DNA of 46,620 bases, taken from Candidatus Levyibacteriota bacterium (GTDB taxonomy: Bacteria; Patescibacteriota; Microgenomatia; Levybacterales; UBA12049). The DNA lies in NCBI GenBank assembly GCA_027334565.1, contig DAHWUP010000006.1, positions 1-46,620 on the forward strand, in the 5' to 3' direction. A model generated the notes under the pieces. That model saw only the letters and a program-made list of their open reading frames with translations, ran no database searches and was not told the DNA's origin. This document shows, piece after piece, positions 18,744-29,197 of the stretch. The translations under genes were made by a program, and so were the position numbers. Position 1 is the first letter of the stretch, and every line of letters starts with the position of its first letter.

Positions 18744-20108
18744 TTAGCTTTTGCCAACTAGTTTCGGAGCAATCCCGACATACCGTTGTGGAGAGAGTTC
18801 AAGTAAGTTTTGTTTGTCGGTTTCGGGTATTTTTAGAGAATTAACGAGCTCCTTCCAATCTTTCTTATCGAATTTTTGGCCTTTGGAAATTAAAGCGACA
18901 ACTTCATAAGCATTATGAAAATTTTTACTCCTTAAAATTGTTTGTAATGCTTCCGATAAGATTGCCCAGTTCTCATATAACTTTTCATCAGTTTTTTGTG
19001 TATCTATGTCGATTTTTCTTATTCCCGATAAAACATTTTTATAAGACAGGAGACAATATGCCAAAGCCGTCCCCAGGTTTCTAATAATCGTACTGTTTGA
19101 AAGGTCTCGCTGTAGTCTCGAGACATATAGTTTGTCAATCATCGCCTGTGTCAATCCGTTAGCAATACACAAATTTCCTTCGGAATTTTCAAAATCTATC
19201 GGATTTAATTTTTGCGGCATTGTAGAGGAACCAACTTCCTTATCAGAGACTTTATATTTTAGCCAACCGTCGCTGATATATCTCCAAACATCTTGGTTAA
19301 AATCCAACAAAATCCCGTTTATCCTTTGCAAGATTTGAAACAAAGCAATTACGTCCTCATACGGATTTATTTGGGTGGTGATCAGGTTAGGAGTTAAGCC
19401 GAATGACGACACGAATTCTTTTGAAAACTTTATCCAATCCACTCCGGGATAAACGAAATGAACAGCATTAAAATTACCCACCGCACCGTTTAACTTTCCG
19501 GTTAATTTTTGTTTTGTTAAGTTTTTAAGCTCTTTCTTCAGCCTTGACGCAAATACCGCGAATTCCTTGCCAAAGGTTGTAGGTACCGCCGGCTGACCGT
19601 GAGTTCGCCCGAGGATCACGGTCCGTTTGTGTTTTTTAGAGAATTCATCAAGTTCATCTATGATAGCTTTAAGTATAGGAACCATAACTTCAGAAACAGA
19701 TTTTTTCAGCATCAACCTGTAAGCGATGTTATTAACGTCATCCGAGGTAAGACCGAAATGGTAAAATTCTAAAATGTCTTTTAGCGAGGTTTTTGATAGT
19801 TTTTTTCTGGTAAAAATTTCAAGAGATCTAACGTCGTTAACGATGTCTTCTTCGATTTTTTTCACTTTGATTGCGTTGGAAAGGCTAAAATCGGATGCAA
19901 GATCGAGCAGATACCCCTGTTCCACATTCGTTAAGGGCCTGGTAATCTTAGATTTGGAAAGAGCAGCAAGATAACTGATTTCGATCTTAAGCCTCAACTT
20001 AATTAAGGCAAATTCCGAGACGAATTCCGAAAGTTCCAGGACCTTCTGCTTGTACCTTCCGTCAATGGTGGTAATAGAGGTTAATTCTTCCCCGATATTG
20101 TGTTTCAT
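18744..20108 (-). CDS. purB: Adenylosuccinate lyase
   Basis: 'HFGLTSDDVNNIAYRL', 'GRTHGQPAVPTTFGKEFAVFASRL', 'GSSTMPQKLNPIDFENSEGN'. Confidence 0.95.
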   Translation of the reverse strand: MKHNIGEELTSITTIDGRYKQKVLELSEFVSEFALIKLRLKIEISYLAALSKSKITRPLTNVEQGYLLDLASDFSLSNAIKVKKIEEDIVNDVRSLEIFTRKKLSKTSLKDILEFYHFGLTSDDVNNIAYRLMLKKSVSEVMVPILKAIIDELDEFSKKHKRTVILGRTHGQPAVPTTFGKEFAVFASRLKKELKNLTKQKLTGKLNGAVGNFNAVHFVYPGVDWIKFSKEFVSSFGLTPNLITTQINPYEDVIALFQILQRINGILLDFNQDVWRYISDGWLKYKVSDKEVGSSTMPQKLNPIDFENSEGNLCIANGLTQAMIDKLYVSRLQRDLSNSTIIRNLGTALAYCLLSYKNVLSGIRKIDIDTQKTDEKLYENWAILSEALQTILRSKNFHNAYEVVALISKGQKFDKKDWKELVNSLKIPETDKQNLLELSPQRYVGIAPKLVGKS

Positions 20109-20109
20109 T

Positions 20110-21393
<1,284 letters not shown>

Positions 21394-21431
21394 TTAAACA
21401 AAAAAATCGTTTAAAAGCAAGTTGTAAAAAG

Positions 21432-21440
21432 TGATACAAT
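21432..21440 (+). promoter_or_regulatory. Putative extended -10 of dnaG
   Basis: TGA-TACAAT (21432-21440), 9 nt before ATG 21450. Confidence 0.5.
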
Positions 21441-21449
21441 ACCCTCGTT

Positions 21450-23129
21450 ATGGATGAGACACAGGAAATACGGGAAAAACTGGATCTGGTAAATTTTATT
21501 TCGGAGTATCTTCCGCTTAAAAAGGCGGGTCGTAATTTTAAGTCGAACTGCCCGTTCCATAACGAAAACACACCGTCGTTCGTTGTATCTCCGGAAAGAC
21601 AGATTTGGCATTGTTTCGGTTGCGGGAAAGGCGGAGATATATTCACGTTTTTGATGGAGTATGAAAGCATGGAATTCCCCGAGGCCTTAAGGGTCCTCGC
21701 GAAAAAAGCCGGAGTTACCCTAAGGGAATCGAGTTTTAAGCAGGGGCAATATTCGGAAAAAGAAAAGATATATTCGATTAACAGTCTGGCTTTAAAATTT
21801 TTTCATTATCTTTTAACCGAACATAAAGCCGGCCTATTTGCGCTTAAATATCTGACCGAGCAAAGAAAGGTCACCAAAGCTTCAATTAATACTTTTGAGA
21901 TAGGCTTTTCGCCAAATACCGGCACAGCTCTTTCCGACTTTTTAATTAAAAAAAAAGATTATACGAAACAAGATCTTATATTGGCAGGTATAGCCACGGA
22001 AAGGGGCGGACATGTATATGACTTTTTCAAAAACAGGCTGATGTTTCCCCTTTTTGATCACCGTGGGAACGTAACAGGATTTTCAGGACGAAGCCTGACC
22101 GACGATGACACACCAAAATATATCAATACCAAAGAAACTCCGGTGTATCATAAAGGAAGTATGTTTTTCGGGCTAAACAGTGCCAAAGACGAGATTAAAC
22201 AAAAACAGGATGTGATTATCGTTGAAGGAGAATTCGACGCGATCTCGCTTTTTCAAGAAAACATCAAAAACGTGGTGGCGATCAAGGGTACGGCGCTGAC
22301 CGAAAGTCAGGTTTCACTTCTAGCGAGGTTTACTTCCAAAGTGACCTTATGCCTGGATCAAGACACGGCGGGTTTTGAGGCAACAAGGAGAAGTCTCGAG
22401 ATTTTGGAAAAAAAGGGATTGACGTCGGACATTATTGTTTTAAATGAGGCCAAAGATCCGGATGAGGCAATCAAGGCAAATCCACAACAGTTTAAAAAAT
22501 CGGTTAAGGAAAAACACGGAGTATATGATTTTATGATTCAAAGGTTCGTCTCCTCAAATGACATTGACAGCGCACAGGGTAAAAAAGCAATTACCGACAA
22601 TCTGCTACCGCTATTTGCTAATATCCAAAACGAAATAATCAAGGAACATTATTTAAAACAATTGAGCAAAGTTTTGGACGTGACCTTTGACAGTTTAGCC
22701 AAGGAACTTGAAAAGCACCAAAATAAAGTTCAGGAAGAGAAAATAGTGGTTCCCCTTAAAAATAAAAGGGGTGAACGGGAAGTGATCGAAGAATTTACTC
22801 TGGCGTTGATTTTGCAAAGCAAGAATCCCAAGGAGATCATCGACGGATACAAAATTTTCTTTAAAAGTTATGTTTTTGAAACCGGTTCTTTGGGAAAATT
22901 ATTCAGAATGCTCATCGAATTTATTGAAACACAAACAAAATTTGACAGCAAGTTGTTTTCCAAGATCTTGCCAATCGAATTGATGCCTGCCTTTGACACT
23001 TGCAGTCTATATCCTTTATCCAAGTACGGTTTGGACGAGACAAACGAAGTGAAATATCGCCAGGAAATTACTAAAAAAATCGCCAGGCTTTCAGAGTATC
23101 ACCAAAAAGACCAGGCTAAAAAACAATAA
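21450..23129 (+). CDS. dnaG: DNA primase
   Basis: Zinc-binding 'CPFHNENTPSFVVSPERQIWHCFGCGKGGDIFTFLMEYE', TOPRIM 'VIIVEGEFDAISLFQ', 'LCLDQDTAGFEA'. Confidence 0.97.
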   Translation: MDETQEIREKLDLVNFISEYLPLKKAGRNFKSNCPFHNENTPSFVVSPERQIWHCFGCGKGGDIFTFLMEYESMEFPEALRVLAKKAGVTLRESSFKQGQYSEKEKIYSINSLALKFFHYLLTEHKAGLFALKYLTEQRKVTKASINTFEIGFSPNTGTALSDFLIKKKDYTKQDLILAGIATERGGHVYDFFKNRLMFPLFDHRGNVTGFSGRSLTDDDTPKYINTKETPVYHKGSMFFGLNSAKDEIKQKQDVIIVEGEFDAISLFQENIKNVVAIKGTALTESQVSLLARFTSKVTLCLDQDTAGFEATRRSLEILEKKGLTSDIIVLNEAKDPDEAIKANPQQFKKSVKEKHGVYDFMIQRFVSSNDIDSAQGKKAITDNLLPLFANIQNEIIKEHYLKQLSKVLDVTFDSLAKELEKHQNKVQEEKIVVPLKNKRGEREVIEEFTLALILQSKNPKEIIDGYKIFFKSYVFETGSLGKLFRMLIEFIETQTKFDSKLFSKILPIELMPAFDTCSLYPLSKYGLDETNEVKYRQEITKKIARLSEYHQKDQAKKQ

Positions 23130-23178
23130 ACAAGAGCGTAAGGTTTTATTTGATGGTAAATTCTGCTAAAATTGTAGT

Positions 23179-24255
23179 GTGAAACAGCCCAACATTTTAA
23201 TCGAAATTGTTTCCGGTGCCAAAAAAAGAGGATACATCACCCAAGAGGAAATCCTTTCGATTTTTCCCCATCCCGAGGAACATATCAAAGAACTGGACCA
23301 GCTTTATGACAAGTTGATGCGTTCGGAAATCGATGTGTTCGAGTCGGTAGCGGCGGAGTCTGATGAAGAAAAACCGATTGAGGATTTGGAAAAAGAACTC
23401 GAAGCGCTGACGGTGTTAACCGAAGGGACGGTTTCCGATCCGGTGAGGATGTATTTGAAAGAAATCGGAAGGATCCCGCTTTTGACTTTTGACCAGGAAA
23501 TAAATCTTGCCAAAAAGGTCGAAAAAGGGGATAAGGCCTCAAAGCAAAAACTTATAAATTCTAATTTAAGACTGGTGGTCTCTATTGCCAAAAAATACGT
23601 CGGCAGGGGATTAACGCTTTTAGACCTGATCCAGGAAGGAAACCAGGGATTGATCAGGGCGGTTGAGAAGTATGACTGGAGAAGGGGCTATAAATTTTCA
23701 ACTTATGCCACATGGTGGATCAGGCAGTCCATCACCCGTGCCATCGCCGACCAAGCCAGAACCATCAGAATCCCGGTGCACATGGTCGAGAACATTAACC
23801 GTTTTTTGCGCGCTTCGAGAAAACTGATGCAGGAATTAGGCAGAGAACCCACCCCCGAAGAGGTTGCCAAAGCCTTAGGGATTGAGCCGGATAAAGCCTT
23901 GGAAATCATTAAGATCTCCCAGGAACCGGCCAGCCTTGAATCTCCCGTAGGGGATGAAGAAGATTCGCGTCTGGGTGATTTTATCCACGATACTTCCGCA
24001 CCGACTTTATTTGATACAGCGTCCAGGGAACTTTTAAAAGAGCAAATCGATCAAGTTTTATCAACCCTCTCCGATAGGGAAAAAAGGGTCTTGGAAGAAC
24101 GATTCGGACTTAAGGACGGAAGACCAAAGACCTTGGAAGAGGTTGGGAAAATGTTTGCCGTCACCAGGGAGCGCATCAGGCAAATCGAAGCAAAGGCTTT
24201 AAGAAAACTTCGCCATCCTTCTCGGGGCAATAAGCTTAAAGATTATTTGGGTTAA
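23179..24255 (+). CDS. rpoD: Primary RNA polymerase sigma factor (RpoD/SigA)
   Basis: '[17 protein letters not shown]', '[55 protein letters not shown]', '[19 protein letters not shown]'. GTG start. Confidence 0.97.
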   Translation: MKQPNILIEIVSGAKKRGYITQEEILSIFPHPEEHIKELDQLYDKLMRSEIDVFESVAAESDEEKPIEDLEKELEALTVLTEGTVSDPVRMYLKEIGRIPLLTFDQEINLAKKVEKGDKASKQKLINSNLRLVVSIAKKYVGRGLTLLDLIQEGNQGLIRAVEKYDWRRGYKFSTYATWWIRQSITRAIADQARTIRIPVHMVENINRFLRASRKLMQELGREPTPEEVAKALGIEPDKALEIIKISQEPASLESPVGDEEDSRLGDFIHDTSAPTLFDTASRELLKEQIDQVLSTLSDREKRVLEERFGLKDGRPKTLEEVGKMFAVTRERIRQIEAKALRKLRHPSRGNKLKDYLG

Positions 24256-24441
24256 GTTTTGGGACGTCAATTTCATACTCCGGTTTTACAAAATTATTAG
24301 AATACAAACAAAAAATTAATTTCACGAAGATAAAACTTAAAACGATTCAAGAACACAAAAGCAATACAAAACCCACGATATAACTTTAATCGGAGAGGTG
24401 TTTACTATTCCCTAATATGAGTAGTACTTGTGAGGATATTG

Positions 24442-24813
24442 TCAATTGAAGGGTACTCCGCGTAGGTCGTTATCTCGGGCGTAAGCATCCGCAGCTTCCG
24501 CTTGAGCTTTATCCTTTTTAAATTCAAAGATAGCTGTTAGGCGTTTGTCTCTATCTCTAACATATTTTTCCCAATCCTCTGCAGATAAGGAAAATGGGGC
24601 AGGTTCAGGGGGCGGAGGCGGAGGCGGATGCAGCAAATCGACAATGGGATAAAGTGGTCGGGCCGGAATAGTCGATGATTGTTCTGTTGGAGCGTGTCCG
24701 GACACAACGCTTAAATGCTTTTTTCTAGCATCCGCAGTTTCGGAATGATTGCCAATAAGTTCTTTAGCAGCAACCGCCATAAAATAAAATCGATACATAT
24801 ATTTTGATACCAT
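24442..24813 (-). CDS. Hypothetical protein with polyproline linker
   Basis: ORF with 'PPPPPPPEPAPF' linker and charged C-terminal helix; start may be 24780 (MAVAAKEL). Confidence 0.4.
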   Translation of the reverse strand: MVSKYMYRFYFMAVAAKELIGNHSETADARKKHLSVVSGHAPTEQSSTIPARPLYPIVDLLHPPPPPPPEPAPFSLSAEDWEKYVRDRDKRLTAIFEFKKDKAQAEAADAYARDNDLRGVPFN

Positions 24814-24904
24814 CTGTTCTTACTTGTCAAGTATTTGGATCATCGTTTTTACTAAGAAGGTGATGCTGGAATTATGATTTTTGGCATGATAAAATCTTTA
24901 GTAT

Positions 24905-24976
24905 TCCGCGATAGCTCAATGGTAGAGCGGCTCCCTGTTAAGGAGAAGGTTCTAGGTCCGAGTCCTAGTCGCGGAG
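24905..24976 (+). tRNA. tRNA-Asn (anticodon GUU)
   Basis: Acceptor TCCGCGA/TCGCGGA, D-stem GCTC/GAGC, anticodon loop CTGTTAA, T-arm CTAGG-TCCGAGT-CCTAG; no encoded CCA. Confidence 0.93.
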
Positions 24977-25006
24977 CACTTCACTAAAGTCTGCTATCAT
25001 AAGCAT

Positions 25007-25471
25007 ATGAAGGCTCTCCCTTATGCTTTTTTAATTGGTGCTATTTTCTCCTTTTTTATATTTTTAACTAACGTTGTCTTTCCAAATAACGGACCCGATA
25101 ACGGAACAGCTGTCGGATTCACTTATTTAGTTTTATTTTCTCTTTTCGGTCTTGGTGGTTACATTAACAGCCGACAATCAAAGGATAAAATAAAAAGCGG
25201 AGCAGTGGGAGGAGCAATTACTGCCTTTATAGTTGTTGGACTGATTATGCTTACTTTTGCTTTTGTGGATAACGTTTTTTTAAGTACTGTTAGTAAGCAA
25301 GCTGATAAAATAGCAGGCTTTACTAATGCAAAGAACCAGTTTCATTCAATGCGAGATTATATAAATCACGGACTTTTGATGGGTTCAATTATCGTACTGC
25401 CGGTAGTAACAATTATTGGCGGTTTATTAGGAAGTATTGGGGCTTTTAGTAGAAGCGAGTTAAAGAAATAA
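25007..25471 (+). CDS. Hypothetical multi-TM membrane protein
   Basis: 154-aa ORF with about four hydrophobic helices; TGC-TATCAT -10 lies 6 nt upstream of ATG. Confidence 0.6.
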   Translation: MKALPYAFLIGAIFSFFIFLTNVVFPNNGPDNGTAVGFTYLVLFSLFGLGGYINSRQSKDKIKSGAVGGAITAFIVVGLIMLTFAFVDNVFLSTVSKQADKIAGFTNAKNQFHSMRDYINHGLLMGSIIVLPVVTIIGGLLGSIGAFSRSELKK

Positions 25472-25587
25472 GTTCTGACGTCGTCCATTAGGCGGAGCAA
25501 CTTATATTTATAACCTCAGAGATTGATGGACAGCATCATATTATACCTTGCTACAAATTTATCTAATAAGCTTCTATAATTAAAGAA

Positions 25588-25983
25588 GTGAAAACTCCAT
25601 CTGAAGAAACAGATGACATAATCAAGAATATACCTGATTGGCGAGGTAAAAAGTTGGCACAGCTTCGCTTTATCATTACAAAGGCTGATTCAGAGCTGGT
25701 GGAAGAAGTGAAGTGGAAAAAACCTTCCAAACCCGAAGGAGTTCCTGTTTGGTCACATGAGGGCACACTTTGTATAGGTGAGGCACTCAAAAACGCTGTT
25801 CGTTTGACATTCCCCAAGGGAGCGAAGGTTAAAGATCCAAAGAAGCTTTTCAATACACGGCTGGATAGCAGCAGTGTTCGCGCAATTGACTTCTTTGAAG
25901 ATGGAATAATTGATGAAGCTGCATTGACAAAACTTATCCAAGAAGCTGTGAAGGTAAATATGCAAAAAACAAAATTAACATGA
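25588..25983 (+). CDS. DUF1801 domain-containing protein (copy 1)
   Basis: 'RGKKLAQLRFIITKADSELVEEVKWKKPSKPEGVPVWSHEGTLCIGEALKNAVRLTFPKGA' DUF1801/YdhG-like. GTG start. Confidence 0.85.
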   Translation: MKTPSEETDDIIKNIPDWRGKKLAQLRFIITKADSELVEEVKWKKPSKPEGVPVWSHEGTLCIGEALKNAVRLTFPKGAKVKDPKKLFNTRLDSSSVRAIDFFEDGIIDEAALTKLIQEAVKVNMQKTKLT

Positions 25984-26351
25984 AAAGACCAATCTTCCTA
26001 ACAATATGGCTTATGTTACTGTTTCTCTTTGCTGTGGCTCTCACAGCTGATTCTCTTACCTATCTTCCTATGATACGTCTTACGAAAAATTACATTAGTC
26101 TTTTGGGAATTGCTGCTGGATTTGTACAAATATGGGCGGTAGTTCAATTACTTAGATGGAAAAAGGTAGGAGTAACACTTTTAGTATCCTCAGCAATTGT
26201 CATACTGTTGGTAACAGCTATTAATGAATTTTACCTAGTGTTAAAGATAAACCAAATACTTATCAGCATGGCAATGGTTTTGTTGGTTAACTTCATTATG
26301 TTTGGGATTTTATATTTGGCAATACGCCCAGTCTGGAAAAACTTCAAGTAA
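25980..26351 (+). CDS. Hypothetical multi-TM membrane protein
   Basis: Overlaps the preceding DUF1801 gene; hydrophobic helices throughout. Confidence 0.55.
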   Translation: MKRPIFLTIWLMLLFLFAVALTADSLTYLPMIRLTKNYISLLGIAAGFVQIWAVVQLLRWKKVGVTLLVSSAIVILLVTAINEFYLVLKINQILISMAMVLLVNFIMFGILYLAIRPVWKNFK

Positions 26352-26364
26352 ATAGTAAAAATTC

Positions 26365-26562
26365 CTAAATTGCTAGCGTTTTGGACCGTTGTAGCCTTTG
26401 AATTTCCTCCCACCTATGTTTCATCTCCCCAACATATCCAACATTAAACATTGGTTGTACTGCCGGTGCGTAATCTACTGGTATGAAGAAATGTGGCTCG
26501 GGGAGCAAATTATTCTTAATATAATCTCTATTTGTTGATTTATTCCCAAATTGTGAGATGAT
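26365..26562 (-). pseudogene. C-terminal gene remnant A ('YVGEMKHRWEEIQRLQ' family, unknown)
   Basis: Minus-strand frame without an evident ATG near its start: IISQFGNKSTNRDYIKNNLLPEPHFFIPVDYAPAVQPMFNVGYVGEMKHRWEEIQRLQRSKTLAI*, similar to remnant B. Confidence 0.5.
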
Positions 26563-26570
26563 TTAACTGT
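26558..26570. repeat. 13-bp direct repeat ATGATTTAACTGT, left copy
   Basis: Identical to 27335-27347; the two copies bracket the 253-aa ORF. Confidence 0.7.
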
Positions 26571-27330
26571 GGAAGAACAAATTAAGCAAAAATATCCAAC
26601 AGTTCATAAATATTTATTCACCGTAACTACTTTTTCAAAACTTCTAGCCATGTTTTTATTTATTTTTTTTCCATTTGTAGGATTTTATTTGGGAATGATA
26701 TATGAACAAGGAATCACAATAAATACATCAATTGTCTCGCTACCACAAAAAAATATAAAAATATTACTAAGTCCAACTCCAATAGCATCTATCTCGGGAA
26801 CAATTTCATCAAACTCAACCCTAAATTGGAAAACCTATACGAGCTCAAAATATAATTTATCATTCAAATATCCTTCAAATTGGAAATCTTACACAGAAGG
26901 TAAAATAACTTTGGTGCCTTTAAATAAAGTGCAGTATTTAGACTATGTCTCAGCTCCTATACAAATTGAATTTCAACAAAATCCCAATAAATTAACTTTA
27001 GATAAGTGGCAACAAGAAGAAAATGCAAAACTTATGGGAATCCCATACAATTATTACAATTCTAAATCAACACAAAAAACCACAATTAACGGATACACCG
27101 CTTATATTAATAAGAAGTCGGAAGATTGCGAACCAGTATTTTGTTACGAAGAAATAATTATGGATAATGAAAACATATTTATTTTTAAAAATTTGGATTT
27201 ATCCGGAACATTTCCAATTGGGACTGCTAGCACAGGCGCAACTTGGAAACAGATTTATTCAGAGGGAGATATTCAAACAAATCAACAAATTTTTGAAACT
27301 TTACTTTCAACCCTAAAATTCACGCGATAA
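26569..27330 (+). CDS. Hypothetical membrane-anchored protein with PsbP-like extracellular domain
   Basis: GTG-start ORF with N-terminal TM 'LLAMFLFIFFPFVGFYLGMIY' and 'WKTYTSSKYNLSFKYPSNWKSY' motif. Confidence 0.6.
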   Translation: MEEQIKQKYPTVHKYLFTVTTFSKLLAMFLFIFFPFVGFYLGMIYEQGITINTSIVSLPQKNIKILLSPTPIASISGTISSNSTLNWKTYTSSKYNLSFKYPSNWKSYTEGKITLVPLNKVQYLDYVSAPIQIEFQQNPNKLTLDKWQQEENAKLMGIPYNYYNSKSTQKTTINGYTAYINKKSEDCEPVFCYEEIIMDNENIFIFKNLDLSGTFPIGTASTGATWKQIYSEGDIQTNQQIFETLLSTLKFTR

Positions 27331-27518
27331 GAGCATGATTTAACTGTAACTTCCTTATCTCTTCCCACCTTTCTCGTAATTCGCCAATATAGCTTAGATT
27401 TTGAAGTGAATTTATTACTTTTGCAGTTATAATAATCTAAGGACTGGGGAGCAAGCTTTTCTTCAAAAGCGTATACTTCTTTTAGGTTGTAAATCAACTT
27501 TTCAAAAGCATTCTGCAT
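27320..27518 (-). pseudogene. Gene remnant B (frameshifted paralogue of remnant A)
   Basis: N-terminal frame MQNAFEKLIYNLKEVYAFEEKLAPQSLDYY, then shifted frame TAKVINSLQNLSYIGELRERWEEIRKLQLNHALIA*, matching 'YVGEMKHRWEEIQRLQ' of remnant A. Confidence 0.55.
27335..27347. repeat. 13-bp direct repeat ATGATTTAACTGT, right copy
   Basis: Identical to 26558-26570. Confidence 0.7.
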
Positions 27519-27956
27519 AACCTGGGCGTTGTGATAGTTGGGTTTATTTTTGCGTATATTGGTCTGGTGACAGATACATTACTAAAGATCCACGATTTTA
27601 GATTTGTTTATACATCCTTGATAGGCTTAATACTTTTAGTCATTGGGTTTTTAGTAAGGGTTTGGGCAACATACTATTTTTATAATAATTAAATGAAAGT
27701 TATTAAGCTTACGCCTCAAAATACCCTTATTACCGAAGGGCCTTTCCGTTATTCCAGAAATCCACTTTATCTCGGCGGGAATTTATTCATCTTTCTTGGA
27801 GCAGTTCTTGTTGTCGGTTCTCCGAGCTGTATCGTATTCACGTTTATTGAATTGGTATTAACAAATGTTATGATTAGCAGGGAAGAAAAACAACTAGAAC
27901 GAACCTTCGGGAGAGGATGGCTAGATTATAAAAAGCGAGTCCGCCGTTGGATATAA
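27486..27956 (+). pseudogene. Isoprenylcysteine carboxylmethyltransferase (ICMT)/PEMT-like protein interrupted by in-frame TAA
   Basis: Same-frame upstream segment 'HNLGVVIVGFIFAYIGLVTD...LIGLILLVIGFLVRVWATYYFYNN', then TAA (27690-27692), then 'MKVIKLTPQNTLITEGPFRYSRNPLYLGG...EEKQLERTFGRGWLDYKKRVRRWI'. Confidence 0.7.
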
Positions 27957-28084
27957 AAATAGGCATTAACGTAGTTCATCTCCCGGAACAACCCATGCTT
28001 AGATCTCTTCGGGCGGAAAAACAGTGTCTATAACCCCAAGATGAATGTTATAATGAACCTTATACGGACAACCTAAAGAAACAG

Positions 28085-28480
28085 ATGAACGCGAGTCAAG
28101 AAATAGATTCCATAATTAAAAAATCCAACGATTGGAGAGGCAAAAAATTGGCTCAACTGCGTATTGTAATCAAACAAGCAGACCAAGGGATAGTTGAAGA
28201 AGTGAAGTGGAAAAAACCGTCAAAACCTGAAGGGGTACCAGTTTGGTCGAGCAATGGCATACTCTGTGTTGCAGACATACTTAAAAACGCCGTGAGGTTG
28301 ACCTTTCCTAAGGGCGCACTTATGAAAGATCCAAAAAAACTTTTCAATACGAGGTTAGACAGTAAGACCGTTCGCGCCATCGATTTTTATGTAGATAATG
28401 TGCTAAATGAAGCTGCGCTTACAGAGCTCATTCACGAAGCAGTAATGATAAACGCTTTAAAATCAAGAAGCGATGAATGA
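28085..28480 (+). CDS. DUF1801 domain-containing protein (copy 2)
   Basis: 131 aa, same length as copy 1 and sharing long identical stretches (e.g. 'RGKKLAQLR', 'VEEVKWKKPSKPEGVPVWS', 'DPKKLFNTRLDS'). Confidence 0.85.
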   Translation: MNASQEIDSIIKKSNDWRGKKLAQLRIVIKQADQGIVEEVKWKKPSKPEGVPVWSSNGILCVADILKNAVRLTFPKGALMKDPKKLFNTRLDSKTVRAIDFYVDNVLNEAALTELIHEAVMINALKSRSDE

Positions 28481-28582
28481 GTTTCTGGCATTGATCATTT
28501 TTCGGTAATGTAAGGCGGCAGGAGAGACAACAAGAAATTATTTGAAAAAACACATTACGACACGAGATGTAGACAGGCTTAT

Positions 28583-29140
28583 ATGAAAACCACCGATCCT
28601 CAGAATGAAGTTTTTCCCATAGTTAATGAAAAAGATAAAGTCATAGGTAAAATAACCAGAAAAAAGGCACATCAAAACCACAATATTATTCATCGCGCCG
28701 TCCATGTTTTAATTTTTGATAATAAAGGAAGGCTGCTTATCCAAAAGAGGAGCCTAACAAAAGATACGGCGCCCGGTAGTTGGTGCGCGTCTTCCTCGGG
28801 TCATGTGGGATACCACGAAGATTATCTCCTTGGCGCAATTAGAGAAACAAAAGAGGAACTGGGAATAATTGTTAGGCCTGCCGAGCTTGAGTTGCTCGGG
28901 AAAATATTGGTGGTTGCCCCATGGGAGAAAGAGATGACTCAGGTATATAAGGTTATTCTCAGTAAAAAAGTTTCCATTAGTCCAAACCCGGAAGAAATCA
29001 CCAAGATACGATTTGTAGATTTAAAGACATTGCATATAATGCTAGAGCAGGAACTCTGGGCACCTTCTGATACACAAGTCTTGAATCGGTTCGTTTTGAA
29101 TCTAAATAATCTTGGCACGGATAGGAGATATAGCAGGTAA
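28583..29140 (+). CDS. NUDIX hydrolase
   Basis: NUDIX box 'GHVGYHEDYLLGAIRETKEELGI'; 'NIIHRAVHVLIFDNKGRLLIQKRS'. Confidence 0.9.
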   Translation: MKTTDPQNEVFPIVNEKDKVIGKITRKKAHQNHNIIHRAVHVLIFDNKGRLLIQKRSLTKDTAPGSWCASSSGHVGYHEDYLLGAIRETKEELGIIVRPAELELLGKILVVAPWEKEMTQVYKVILSKKVSISPNPEEITKIRFVDLKTLHIMLEQELWAPSDTQVLNRFVLNLNNLGTDRRYSR

Positions 29141-29185
29141 CATCGTTTATCTTCCAAATCCTGCCAGCTTTAAATACGCTTTTGA

Positions 29186-29191
29186 TATAAT
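29186..29191 (+). promoter_or_regulatory. Consensus -10 (TATAAT, TGn-extended) of the DUF1801 copy 3 gene
   Basis: TTGATATAAT; 6 nt (TTTGGT) to ATG 29198. Confidence 0.6.
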
Positions 29192-29197
29192 TTTGGT

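Noticed and set aside
27690-27692. Possible stop-codon readthrough or alternative genetic code at the ICMT-like gene
   Set aside because: TAA and TGA both terminate many intact genes in this window; no recoding signal seen, so pseudogenisation is simpler.
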